From positions 620,001 to 684,000 of the forward strand of contig JBDXCG010000003.1 in the NCBI GenBank assembly GCA_039980455.1: a DNA stretch of 64,000 bases, given 5' to 3'. Positions 33,589 through 41,858 of this stretch are shown piece after piece. Positions within the stretch are counted from its first letter, which is position 1. Each line of letters starts with the position of its first letter. Under the pieces are notes generated by a model. That model was not told the origin of the DNA, ran no database searches, and was given only the letters and a program-made list of their open reading frames with translations. Made by a program: the position numbers and the translations under genes. This DNA comes from CALINF01 sp039980455. Lineage in GTDB: Bacteria > Pseudomonadota > Gammaproteobacteria > Pseudomonadales > Halieaceae.

Positions 33589-34284
33589 CTAGCGGGCTGT
33601 CTCTTGCGCAATATCGTTCTCCCATTGCTTTTCGTCACCCAGGGATGAGGCATGATCTTCCCCCTCAGGCGTCATTTCAGGGTAATGCTCGCGGAACACG
33701 GCGTACATCTCCTCGATCGGTATATCCACGAACTCGCCGCGATCGCGCACATACTCCATGTGTTTGTTACCCGCCTGATCAAACTCGTGATACAGACTGT
33801 CGTCGCGCCCGTTAAACTCCAGTGGTTTAAGGCCGAACTTTTCGCACAATTCGATGTTGAACGCCGGGGTTGCTTTCACCCACTTGTCATTGAGATAGAT
33901 TGATGTGTAGCCGTGAAAGTAGAACAGGTCCGTCTTCATTGTGTCGCGCATGCGTTGAGTCGATAGATGATTGCGTACATCAGCAAAGCCTAGTCGTGCC
34001 GGTATCCTGGCGTGTCGACACAACGCCGCTAGCAGCGCAGCCTTGGGTACACACCAGCCGTTGCGTGACGCCAGCACAGTGCTTGCGCTGAGACCTTCCG
34101 GCGACAAATCAAGGGAGTAGGGGTTGTAGCGGACGGCGTCCCGCACCCAATAATAGAGTGTCAGCGCGTTGTCAGTAGAGCTCGCGTTTGGGTCGATGAG
34201 CGCGTCAGCTTGAGCAATCACATCAGGGTGATCGCTATTGACCGTAAGACTGGGGTGCAGGTAGGGGGTGAGATCTTCGCTCAT
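33589..34284 (-). CDS. Transglutaminase-like cysteine peptidase-fold protein
   Basis: A 231-residue cytoplasmic protein with the transglutaminase-core triad: Cys in NGWCVPKAALLAALCRH, His in FYFHGYTSIYL and Asp/Asn-type residue in WVKATPAFN. The last position reads Ala-Phe-Asn and not the usual Asp, so activity is uncertain. The start at 34284 (MSEDLTPYLHP) is preferred over an upstream in-frame start. The role is unknown; relatives act as amidases or peptidases. Confidence 0.82.
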   Translation of the reverse strand: MSEDLTPYLHPSLTVNSDHPDVIAQADALIDPNASSTDNALTLYYWVRDAVRYNPYSLDLSPEGLSASTVLASRNGWCVPKAALLAALCRHARIPARLGFADVRNHLSTQRMRDTMKTDLFYFHGYTSIYLNDKWVKATPAFNIELCEKFGLKPLEFNGRDDSLYHEFDQAGNKHMEYVRDRGEFVDIPIEEMYAVFREHYPEMTPEGEDHASSLGDEKQWENDIAQETAR

Positions 34285-34478
34285 GCGTAATAGGCGCCTG
34301 TTTGGGAGTCTTGGTCGAGCCAGTATATCCGGCTCTCCGACACAAGAACAACGCGTCTGCACTGGCTGAAACTTGCGCCTGATCTATACTTGGAAGAGAT
34401 GGAAAAGAGGTTAGGCGCGAGTCGAGCCACTGAATTGTATTCTGGTAATTGTAGTTGGCTGTTTGAGGTTGTTAGAGC

Positions 34479-35822
34479 TTGAAGAGAATTAGTCTGGGAC
34501 TAATGGTCGTTGCGTTGTGGCTGATGGTTGCACGTGCGGGTGCTGATGTCTGGTCGATAGATATCGAGGGTGCTATCGGCCCTGCCACGGCAGATCATCT
34601 TACGCGAGGCTTACAGGAGGCGAGCGAGGCAAATGCCGAGCTAGTGCTTCTTCGTATCGATACGCCGGGCGGCTTGGATCTTTCAATGCGTGAAATGATC
34701 AAGGAAGTTCTCGCGTCGGATGTGCCGGTTGTGGGCTTTGTCGCGCCAAGTGGCGCCAGAGCGGCCAGCGCTGGCACCTACTTACTCTATGCGACCCATG
34801 TTGCCGCAATGGCGCCGGGCACAAATTTGGGCGCGGCAACGCCAGTACAGATCGGTACACCTCGACTGCCCTCATTACCCAAACCAGAGGGGGGTAGAGG
34901 CGAGCCCAACGCTGGGGGTGAGTCGCGAGCTGAACCTGCGACCGCAATGGAGCGAAAAATCCTTAATGATGCGGTGGCGTATATTCAAAGCCTGGCGCAG
35001 TTGCGCGAGCGCAATGCACAGTGGGCAGAAAAGGCAGTGAAGCAGGGTGCCAGCCTGTCAGCGGAGGACGCGCTCGCAGCAGGCGTGATTGACCTAGTGG
35101 CGGATTCCAGCCCAGCACTGCTTAGTCGCTTGCATGGCCGCACGGTAGTTGTGCAGGGCGCGGAGCGTACGCTTCATACGGAGGGACTCGCGATCCAGCG
35201 CTATGAGGTAGATTGGCGCAGTGAATTCCTGAGTATTATTACAAATCCGAACGTGGCCTATATTCTTATGCTTGTAGGAGTCTACGGCCTCATAATCGAA
35301 TTCTATAACCCTGGCGTTGGTGTGCCGGGTGTATTAGGAGCGGTCTGCTTGCTGTTGGCCATGTACGCGTTTCAGGTGTTACCAATTAGCTATGCAGGCT
35401 TGGGATTGATCCTACTAGGGTTGGCCTTGATGACGGCAGAAGCGTTCGCGCCGAGTTTTGGCATACTTGGCCTGGGGGGTATAGCAGCCTTTATCGTAGG
35501 ATCAGTTATGCTTATGGATACCCAACTGCCTGCGTATCAGATTGCCTTGCCAATAATACTGGCGCTCGCAGTATTTAGTGCGGGATTGTTGGCTGTGGCA
35601 CTGGGGCTATTAGTGCGTGCTCGCAAGCAAGCGGTTGTTACTGGCGTGGCTCATCTTGTGGGAGCCATCGCTCCGGTAGAAGCACTAGCCGATGGCGTAG
35701 TCTGGGTACGGCTGGACGGTGAGCTTTGGGAAGCGCGCAGTGATGATGCGCTTACCGAGGCAGATTCTGTGATCGTTGAAGCGGTAGATGAACTGACGCT
35801 GCAGGTGAAAAAGCAGAGCTAG
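34479..35822 (+). CDS. nfeD: NfeD-type membrane serine protease (STOPP partner)
   Basis: A 447-residue ClpP-class membrane protease. A signal sequence (MKRISLGLMVVALWLMVARA) precedes the protease domain. The nucleophile Ser is in ARAASAGTYLLYA, and the catalytic Lys lies in MERKILNDAV/QWAEKAV. Four to five transmembrane helices follow (residues about 255-390), then a C-terminal OB-fold NfeD domain. It works with the adjacent stomatin-like protein, 29 bp downstream. TTG is taken as the start because it gives an intact signal peptide. Confidence 0.93.
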   Translation: MKRISLGLMVVALWLMVARAGADVWSIDIEGAIGPATADHLTRGLQEASEANAELVLLRIDTPGGLDLSMREMIKEVLASDVPVVGFVAPSGARAASAGTYLLYATHVAAMAPGTNLGAATPVQIGTPRLPSLPKPEGGRGEPNAGGESRAEPATAMERKILNDAVAYIQSLAQLRERNAQWAEKAVKQGASLSAEDALAAGVIDLVADSSPALLSRLHGRTVVVQGAERTLHTEGLAIQRYEVDWRSEFLSIITNPNVAYILMLVGVYGLIIEFYNPGVGVPGVLGAVCLLLAMYAFQVLPISYAGLGLILLGLALMTAEAFAPSFGILGLGGIAAFIVGSVMLMDTQLPAYQIALPIILALAVFSAGLLAVALGLLVRARKQAVVTGVAHLVGAIAPVEALADGVVWVRLDGELWEARSDDALTEADSVIVEAVDELTLQVKKQS

Positions 35823-35851
35823 TTGTAAGTGGTAGTTTAGCGGAGAGCAAT

Positions 35852-36589
35852 ATGGAAATTTTTAGCGGCGTCATTCTGTTTTTGGTAGTGGGCTTGTTGG
35901 CCTCAACGTTTCGCGTGCTGCGCGAATACGAGCGCGGCGTCATTTTCATGTTGGGTCGATTTTACAAGGTCAAAGGCCCAGGGCTGATCATTGTGATCCC
36001 CGTTCTGCAGCAGATGGTGCGCGTCGACCTGCGTACTGTTGTGATGGATGTACCCACCCAGGATGTGATATCGCGCGATAATGTATCCGTGCAAGTTAAT
36101 GCGGTGCTCTACTTCAGAGTGCTGGATCCGGAGAGAGCGATCATTCAGGTGGAAAACTTCCTGGAGGCAACCAGTCAACTCTCTCAAACCACATTGCGTA
36201 GCGTTCTAGGTCAACACGACCTGGATGATATGCTTGCCGAGCGTGAAAAGCTCAATGCAGACATACAGGTTATTCTCGACAAACAGACCGCAGCATGGGG
36301 TATCAAGGTAGCCAACGTTGAGATAAAGCACGTCGACCTCAACGAGACGATGGTTCGAGCATTGGCCAAGCAGGCCGAGGCAGAACGTGAGCGCCGAGCT
36401 AAAGTGATTCACGCGCTGGGTGAAGCAGAGGCGGCGGAAAAGCTGGCGCAGGCTGCACATGTGCTGGCTGAGCAAGACCAGGCGATTCAGCTACGTTATA
36501 TGCAAACCCTGGTAGAAATCGCGGGAGATAAAAGCTCTACGATTGTTTTCCCACTCCCCATCGATTTACTGGAAAAACTCAAGTCGTGA
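35852..36589 (+). CDS. Slipin/stomatin-like SPFH protein
   Basis: A 245-residue SPFH protein. A short hydrophobic N terminus (GVILFLVVGLLASTF) anchors it, followed by the band-7 domain (EYERGVIFMLGRF, GPGLIIVIPVLQQMVRVDLR, VTQDVISRDNVSVQVNAVLYFRV-type strand) and a C-terminal helix rich in Ala, Glu and Arg. It organises membrane microdomains and is probably a substrate or partner of the NfeD protease. AGCGGAGAG precedes the start. Confidence 0.95.
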   Translation: MEIFSGVILFLVVGLLASTFRVLREYERGVIFMLGRFYKVKGPGLIIVIPVLQQMVRVDLRTVVMDVPTQDVISRDNVSVQVNAVLYFRVLDPERAIIQVENFLEATSQLSQTTLRSVLGQHDLDDMLAEREKLNADIQVILDKQTAAWGIKVANVEIKHVDLNETMVRALAKQAEAERERRAKVIHALGEAEAAEKLAQAAHVLAEQDQAIQLRYMQTLVEIAGDKSSTIVFPLPIDLLEKLKS

Positions 36590-36618
36590 AAGCAGGCCAG
36601 ATCAAGTAAGCGAAAGCA

Positions 36619-36650
36619 GGGCTGGTGCGAACCAGTTTGCCCATTTTTTT
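36619..36650 (+). terminator. Rho-independent terminator after the NfeD-stomatin operon
   Basis: GGGC-TGGT-GCGA-ACCA-GTTT-GCCC forms a stem with an internal asymmetry, followed by A and seven T. It closes the nfeD-stomatin transcript just before the YidB-like gene. Confidence 0.75.
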
Positions 36651-36672
36651 AATCAACACAGGATGATCAACG

Positions 36673-37089
36673 ATGGATATTCTTGCCTTGGGAGCAAAGC
36701 TTCTTAGCGAAAAACTGGGTGTTGCGATAGACCCTCAAACCATGCAGAGCGCGCTGTCGTCTTTATTGGGCGATGGCCAGGGAAACCTGGATCTAGCGGG
36801 GCTGGCGAGCAAAATGGCCGCCAATGGGGACTTGGGCTCAGTGGTGAGTTCCTGGCTGGGCGATGGTGGTAATAGCCCCATCTCGGCAGAAGGCGTTATG
36901 AGCTTGTTGGGCGATAGCAAGGTGTCAGAGTTCGCTGGCGCTGTGGGTACTGATGCAGGCAGCGCAGCATCGGGCTTGGCAGAGGTACTACCGGAGCTTA
37001 TGGATAATGCCAGCAGTGGTGGCAACTTATTGGATGCGGCGGGCGGACTCGACGGCTTGATGGGGGCTGCCAAGTCTTTCCTGTCTTAG
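36673..37089 (+). CDS. DUF937/YidB-like protein
   Basis: A 138-residue protein, low in charged residues and rich in Gly, Ala, Ser and Leu. It contains repeated blocks of the type LLGDGQGNLDLAGLASKM and MSLLGDSKVSEFAG, as in the YidB/DUF937 family, whose function is unknown. It has no signal peptide. Its ATG lies 22 bp after the terminator, with ACAGGATGATC as a weak ribosome-binding site. It is convergent with the prenyltransferase gene. Confidence 0.75.
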   Translation: MDILALGAKLLSEKLGVAIDPQTMQSALSSLLGDGQGNLDLAGLASKMAANGDLGSVVSSWLGDGGNSPISAEGVMSLLGDSKVSEFAGAVGTDAGSAASGLAEVLPELMDNASSGGNLLDAAGGLDGLMGAAKSFLS

Positions 37090-37098
37090 CATGAGCGG

Positions 37099-38022
37099 TT
37101 ACCGAGTGAGCCAGTAGCCAACACCGGTTCCTATCGACATGAGTAAAAAGCTGCTCAGGCAAGCTGCCTGAGCAGCGATTAGTCCCTTTGCATTGCCGCC
37201 GTGTGCTTCGAGCAGTCGCCAGGCAGAGAATGCGGCCGGAACAACGCCGAGTAAGCCCCACAACATGCCACTTGCTCCCGCATAGTGCTCGGCTGCTATT
37301 ATCAGCCAAAGGTAGGCTGTCACCATTATCACCACGTAAACAAACGCTGCCGCAGGTAGTCCAAGTCTCACTACCAGATTCTTTTTCCCGGCGGCTTTAT
37401 CGGCAGCATAATCGGGAAACTGGTTGATCCACAGGAAAGCCGCCACCAGTAACCCTAGAACCATCGACGCGTGTATCAGGGGCGTACTGAGATAGCTGGT
37501 TTGAACCAGGTAAGTACCACATACAATGAAGGGGCCGTAGGCCAGTGCTACCGCAAGCTCACCCAGGCCCCGATAAGACAGGCGCACAGAGCCGCCATGG
37601 TAGTACCAAGCGAATGCCATGCCGAGAATACCGACGCTCAAAATGCGCGAATCGCGGAAGCTTGCGATGACAAGTCCGATAGCGATCGCACCTACAAAAA
37701 ATACAGTGGCGATAGCCCAGGTTTGATTCCGGCTCAGCAAGCCATCGATCAATACTCGCTTGCCGCCAGAAAAGGGGCTGCGCTGCTCCGGCGTGATGGC
37801 CAGGTCTGTGCCACTGTCGAAATCCACGATCTCACCTGATGCGTTCTTGCCGACTTCAACGCAGAATACCCCGAGGATGGTCAGCATAAGCCACGGAATA
37901 TTGAGACCTGTATCCCTTGCTGCGAAGCAGGCGGCCATGAAAATACCGGCGAAGGATGCCAGCGAAATCTTAGGATCGGCCAGGCGAAAAAATCCCTGCA
38001 AAAATAGTGAGTTAGATGCCAT
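37099..38022 (-). CDS. UbiA-superfamily prenyltransferase (MenA-like)
   Basis: A 307-residue integral membrane prenyltransferase with about eight to nine helices. The first Asp-rich motif appears as VDFDSGTDLA and the second as DYAADKAAGKKNLVVRLG, matching Mg2+-prenyl-diphosphate binding. The region YRGLGELAVALAYGPFIVCGTYL resembles MenA. It would attach a prenyl chain to an aromatic acceptor, but no menaquinone or ubiquinone genes lie nearby. The usual N in the first NDxxD motif is replaced by Gly-Glu-Ile. It is the last gene of the WYL operon. Confidence 0.85.
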   Translation of the reverse strand: MASNSLFLQGFFRLADPKISLASFAGIFMAACFAARDTGLNIPWLMLTILGVFCVEVGKNASGEIVDFDSGTDLAITPEQRSPFSGGKRVLIDGLLSRNQTWAIATVFFVGAIAIGLVIASFRDSRILSVGILGMAFAWYYHGGSVRLSYRGLGELAVALAYGPFIVCGTYLVQTSYLSTPLIHASMVLGLLVAAFLWINQFPDYAADKAAGKKNLVVRLGLPAAAFVYVVIMVTAYLWLIIAAEHYAGASGMLWGLLGVVPAAFSAWRLLEAHGGNAKGLIAAQAACLSSFLLMSIGTGVGYWLTR

Positions 38023-38024
38023 TG

Positions 38025-38762
38025 CTAGCCTGCGTGTACGCTTAGCGCTGGTTCGGGTGTGAAGTAGGCGATTTCCATCGGCAAGCCTTTAGGATCTACT
38101 GTTGGTTTAGGCGGTAACGTGTTGATATTGTTGTTTTTTGCAACTATCGCCACAACCATTGCATCGACAATGTCGTCGCGGGCCACTGCGCTACGTGGAT
38201 ACGCCTGTAAGCTGTCTTCGACGTAGCAACGCGCCCTGTTCAGGTGTGGCTCTAACAGGCGGATTCGGGTCTCAAAACCTTCGTCAGTTTTTTTGCTGGC
38301 CAGTACAGCCTGCTTATCATTCAGTGCCCAGAAGCACACCTCCGGGTGTACCTCCCGTATAAGTGTTCGTGCCTTGGGGCTGCTGAGCATCAGCTCATCA
38401 ACCTCGCGAATCTTGCTGCCAATGTTGTAGGACTGTTTACTCAGTCCTTTCCCGGAGAGTTCGCGATTGAGGGCATTGGCGGCGGGATAATCCTGTGCAT
38501 ACAACGCAGGGCGCAATGGGGCATTAAATACACTGGAGGCGCGCCCGCGTCCCAGCACCTGTCGCGCTGCCACATCACACCCGCGCGGAGCTGGCCCACT
38601 GTCGTGCAGGCCGATAGGAATATCGATGCAAATCGCATCGCTTGTAGTGGCACGTTCCACGACGTCTGCGACGCTCGCGACGATTGCGCACTCGACTGCG
38701 TCGCCCTCGAGGCAGACGTAGAACCAGCCGCGTTTACAACCATCAAGGCCGAAGGCTCTCAC
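38025..38762 (-). CDS. DUF429 family protein (RNase H-like fold)
   Basis: A 245-residue protein of the DUF429 family. Conserved elements are GLDGCKRGWF at the N terminus, CIDIPIGLHDSGPAPRGCD in the middle, SSVFNAPLRPAL, and the acidic/histidine-rich VHPEVCFWALNDKQAV. The fold is predicted to be RNase H-like, and the Asp residues could bind metal, but the activity is unknown. It is 2 bp from the prenyltransferase gene and overlaps the DUF1232 gene by 4 bp, so it is tightly coupled. Confidence 0.85.
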   Translation of the reverse strand: MRAFGLDGCKRGWFYVCLEGDAVECAIVASVADVVERATTSDAICIDIPIGLHDSGPAPRGCDVAARQVLGRGRASSVFNAPLRPALYAQDYPAANALNRELSGKGLSKQSYNIGSKIREVDELMLSSPKARTLIREVHPEVCFWALNDKQAVLASKKTDEGFETRIRLLEPHLNRARCYVEDSLQAYPRSAVARDDIVDAMVVAIVAKNNNINTLPPKPTVDPKGLPMEIAYFTPEPALSVHAG

Positions 38763-39184
38763 GCGAGGTCCTTGTCGGGTTTCTCTCCGCCATGCTCTGC
38801 GTCTGATAATTGCTCTGTACGCTCACCACCAGTCGATTCATCACTACCAAACCACTGCGTAATCTTCACGGCTGCTTTGTCCCTGACATCGTCGTTGATA
38901 TACGTGGCCACTGCGGCCAATGCCAGCGCTAGAACGCCCAAATCATCGGCGTAGCCAATGGCCGGGGTCAGGTCTACGATGGCGTCCAGCGGTGAAATAA
39001 AATAACCCAATGATGCGACTATGGTAGCCTTGGCCCAGGCAGGTGCTTCTTCTTCCTGTCCTGCGTAGTAAAGCAGCAATGCCTTTTCTACGACCTCTCT
39101 ACCGGCCGTTTTAGCGAACTGCTTTAGTTTCTGCCAGAAGTTCGCCTCTGAATACGCGTGTTCGTAGTCCTCTATCTCACTCAT
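38759..39184 (-). CDS. YkvA/DUF1232 family membrane-associated protein
   Basis: A 141-residue protein with the DUF1232 core: LGYFISPLDAIVDLTPAIGYADDLGVLALAL, in segments, forming a membrane-inserted helical hairpin. An acidic C-terminal tail is rich in Glu and Asp. The family function is unknown. Both ends overlap neighbouring genes by 4 bp (ATGA type), so it sits in the middle of an operon between a membrane protein and DUF429. Confidence 0.88.
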   Translation of the reverse strand: MSEIEDYEHAYSEANFWQKLKQFAKTAGREVVEKALLLYYAGQEEEAPAWAKATIVASLGYFISPLDAIVDLTPAIGYADDLGVLALALAAVATYINDDVRDKAAVKITQWFGSDESTGGERTEQLSDAEHGGEKPDKDLA

Positions 39185-39618
39185 GCTCGCATCCGCAGAG
39201 ACGACGCCATAGCGCCGAGAACAATAAAGATGGCAACAACACCAGGCATGAAGCCAAAAAATACGATTACATCGTGAACACTGGAGTCGGCATTAGGCAT
39301 CGTGCCGCGCGCATCGAAGATGCCGCCATAGCCGCTGGCGAGAATATTGGAGTATCCCACCACGATCATCCCGAACCGAATTAGTTTTTCTGCTTTCTCG
39401 TTGGGTTGTACCAATGAGTACGATAGTGCAACGACCAACATCAGTACGCCGTTAGCAAAGCCTTCGATATGCGCAAGCCGCCAAGCATTTGCCTGTGAAA
39501 CTGCAACGGTAGGGTCACCCAGCGCATTCCCCCAAAAGTATCCCGCCACCATACCCAGTCCTAGTACGACGACTGCATGGAATGCCAGCTGACGAGCCTG
39601 CGCTTGTTGGTCGATCAT
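39181..39618 (-). CDS. Four-helix membrane protein, unknown function
   Basis: A 145-residue integral membrane protein with four hydrophobic segments, and the motifs WRLAHIEGFANGVLMLV and SNILASGYGGIFDARG. The H-x-E-G-x-x-N-G pattern faintly recalls styrene-oxide-isomerase-like proteins, which bind haem, but similarity is weak. It is the first gene of the tight four-gene operon, 55 bp downstream of the WYL regulator gene. Confidence 0.6.
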   Translation of the reverse strand: MIDQQAQARQLAFHAVVVLGLGMVAGYFWGNALGDPTVAVSQANAWRLAHIEGFANGVLMLVVALSYSLVQPNEKAEKLIRFGMIVVGYSNILASGYGGIFDARGTMPNADSSVHDVIVFFGFMPGVVAIFIVLGAMASSLRMRA

Positions 39619-39673
39619 GTTCTATCTCCTGCTTTAATTTGGATAACCGATTGCCGGGGAGCGCTTAAATTGC

Positions 39674-40549
39674 TCATCCGAACAACCACGGTTCAAGCTG
39701 CTTGCGGTTTTCGATCACGATCTGCTGTGCAGTCGGGTCATCGTGGATTTCCCGCGAATCGATATGAAGTAGTTTCAATGCATATGGCACAAGCTTGGCG
39801 CGTGTCGTAATTTCAAGTGCGCCTTTGGTCATGCCGTAGTCAACTTCAACAACCTGGCGCTGTGCTTTGCTCAGACGTGGGTCGGGTATGATGCGAAGGG
39901 TAGCTTGCGTGTTCCAGTCTTTATCGCCGTCAATACCCTGTGTTGAGTCGTCCATGATGTCCGGAATCTCGCGGAATCTGCTTAAGACAAAATCGCGATA
40001 TTCCTGGTTCTTTTCGCACCAGGCCCTCACATGCCAGCGTAGACCTGTGTACACCAGTGTATGCGGGACGATAATACGACCTTCACGATCAGGGTTGTTG
40101 ATCGATACGTAGTCTACATCGAGCCGCTTCTGTTGGCGTGCGGCCTGCATGATAGGTCTTATTATCTCAGGCCTGACGTCACGCACTGGAGTAGATAACA
40201 CTTCCACGTTGGCGACATTCAGTGACAGCGATTCAAACACGTTCAGTAATTCATTGTTGCGGGCCATCAGATGCAGATATTCGTCTGCGAGCCCGGCGGT
40301 CACTTTGGGTGTAAAACCCTCTGTGGGTTTATAGCCCTTCAGATACTTGTCATATTCGAGGTTGTCGGGACCCACTTCCCGCAGATAGGTATTGATGTCT
40401 TTACTGGCCTGCTGCCGGCCAATACCAAAGGTATCGCACAAATGACGGGTTGTTAGCCGGCCTTCCCATAACGCTATTGTTTCGATGAAACGATAGCGTA
40501 GCAGGAGGTCCCAGCGGAAAGGCCATTTGACTGCGAGAGGCCTGGGCAT
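39674..40549 (-). CDS. WYL-domain transcriptional regulator
   Basis: A 291-residue regulator with an N-terminal winged HTH (RYRFIETIALWEGRLTTRHL, then FGIGRQQASKDINTYL) and a central WYL domain (DVDYVSINNPDREGRIIVPH, LVYTGLRWHVRAWCEKNQEYRDFVLSRF), followed by the WCX-type C-terminal extension. WYL domains sense ligands, often nucleic acids or nucleotides. Its gene precedes the DUF1232/DUF429/prenyltransferase operon and probably controls it. It is divergent from the DUF2058 gene. Confidence 0.92.
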   Translation of the reverse strand: MPRPLAVKWPFRWDLLLRYRFIETIALWEGRLTTRHLCDTFGIGRQQASKDINTYLREVGPDNLEYDKYLKGYKPTEGFTPKVTAGLADEYLHLMARNNELLNVFESLSLNVANVEVLSTPVRDVRPEIIRPIMQAARQQKRLDVDYVSINNPDREGRIIVPHTLVYTGLRWHVRAWCEKNQEYRDFVLSRFREIPDIMDDSTQGIDGDKDWNTQATLRIIPDPRLSKAQRQVVEVDYGMTKGALEITTRAKLVPYALKLLHIDSREIHDDPTAQQIVIENRKQLEPWLFG

Positions 40550-40719
40550 TGGTGGTGACTCCTATGTAGGTACTGCACTCAGTGTACGCTGGGTTATGTA
40601 TAGATCAAGTACATGTGCGTAATTGCGTCAGGTACAGGTTCGTCTGCTGCGCGGCGCGCCTTGTAACAGGCGGCTGCATTACACATAATCGTGTCCGCAT
40701 AACCACAGGGAGCCTCTGG

Positions 40720-41262
40720 ATGGCCTCTTTACAGGAGCAGTTGCTCAAGGCGGGTATGGTCGACGCTAAAAAGGCCAAGCAACTTGAGAAAGAAAAGCGC
40801 AAGGCGGCTAAGCAACAGCCGAAAGGGAAGCCATCCGTTAACGAGGCGCGAGAGCAGGCCCGGCAGGCACAGGCTGATAAAACTGAGCGTGATCGAGAGG
40901 CCAATCGTAAGCAGCGCGAAATTGCAGAAGCCAAAGCGATTACGGCTCAAATCAAGCAGCTCATTGATGTTAATCGTGTGGCGCGCGATGGGGGTGAGAT
41001 TGCTTATCAATTTACTGATGGCAGCAAGATCAAGAAGTTGTATGTAACAAGTGCGCAGCAAAGCCAGCTTGTGAAGGGACAACTGGCCATTGTGAAGTTT
41101 GATGAGGCCTATAGCCTGGTGCCCGCACCGGTGGCGCAGAAAATCAGTCAACGTGACGTAGCGTATGTGCTGGTTCTCAATCAAGAAGCGAATCGAGATA
41201 CGCTCAGCCCAGAAGACGACCCCTATGCCGATTACCAAATCCCCGATGATCTTATGTGGTAG
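40720..41262 (+). CDS. DUF2058 (YaiL-like) nucleoprotein
   Basis: A 180-residue basic protein of the DUF2058 family. The N-terminal coiled half (SLQEQLLKAGMVDAKKAKQ and a Lys/Arg/Glu-rich helix) is followed by a C-terminal domain with AYQFTDGSKIKKLYV-like strands and the conserved DDPYADYQIPDDLMW tail. It probably binds nucleic acid, by family. The start at 40720 is set by GGGAG 8 bp upstream and the family start MASLQEQL; the frame is open upstream without evidence of translation. Confidence 0.85.
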   Translation: MASLQEQLLKAGMVDAKKAKQLEKEKRKAAKQQPKGKPSVNEAREQARQAQADKTERDREANRKQREIAEAKAITAQIKQLIDVNRVARDGGEIAYQFTDGSKIKKLYVTSAQQSQLVKGQLAIVKFDEAYSLVPAPVAQKISQRDVAYVLVLNQEANRDTLSPEDDPYADYQIPDDLMW

Positions 41263-41369
41263 CGGGGTAGGCTCTAGCAGAATAGGCAGCGCGTAGTTTA
41301 GCTGCACAACTGCTCTCTGCTTCACCAACTAGCTTTTTATCACTATCCAACAAGGAGTGAACTTGACGT

Positions 41370-41813
41370 ATGTTTGAAGGAATGGACTCTATGAGCGAGG
41401 AAGAAATTGTAGCGCGACTGAATTCGAGAAAACTGCCGTTTATGCATCTGTTAGGTGGCAATGTAATAGGCGTCGACCAGAAAGCGATGAGCTGTTCCTT
41501 TGAATTCGATGTGTCTACTGACCTGTGTCATTCAGTTGATGTGGTGCAAGGTGGTTTTGTCACCGCGATGCTGGATGCCGCCATGAGTCATGCGGTTTTT
41601 GCATTGGGTGATGAGACGATTGTCAATGTGTCGTCATTGGAGATTAAGACCAATTACTTCGACGTTACCCGCGCCGGTCACATGACCTGCGTAGGCAGAA
41701 TCGTCAAATTGGCTTACAAAACAGTGTTTCAGGAAGCCATGCTATACAACGATGATGGGGTGATGACAGCGAATGCAAGCTCTGTGGCAAAGCTGGTACG
41801 TAAAAAGTCGTAG
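41370..41813 (+). CDS. PaaI-type thioesterase (hotdog fold)
   Basis: A 140-147-residue cytoplasmic acyl-CoA thioesterase. The hotdog signature is HSVDVVQGGFVTAMLDAAMS, followed by SSLEIKTNYFDVTRAGHMT. Length is typical. The start is ambiguous. ATG 41370 lies 13 bp after AAGGAG. ATG 41391 (MSEEEIVARL) has GAAGGA at a more normal 10-bp spacing, so the later start is at least as likely. Confidence 0.85.
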   Translation: MFEGMDSMSEEEIVARLNSRKLPFMHLLGGNVIGVDQKAMSCSFEFDVSTDLCHSVDVVQGGFVTAMLDAAMSHAVFALGDETIVNVSSLEIKTNYFDVTRAGHMTCVGRIVKLAYKTVFQEAMLYNDDGVMTANASSVAKLVRKKS

Positions 41814-41829
41814 CGTCATTGGGCCAAGA

Positions 41830-41858
41830 GCGCCGTTACTAGCGGCGCCTGGCTTTTC
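41830..41858 (+). terminator. Possible terminator between thioesterase and GTPase genes
   Basis: GCGCCG/CGGCGC stem (41830-41835 with 41843-41848) with a 7-nt loop is followed by CTGGCTTTTCTT. It overlaps the 3' end of the convergent GTPase gene. Weak T tract. Confidence 0.35.

Noticed and set aside
40582..40719. 46-residue N-terminal extension of the DUF2058 protein
   Set aside because: It is Cys-rich, unlike the family, and a strong GGGAG site precedes the internal ATG at 40720.
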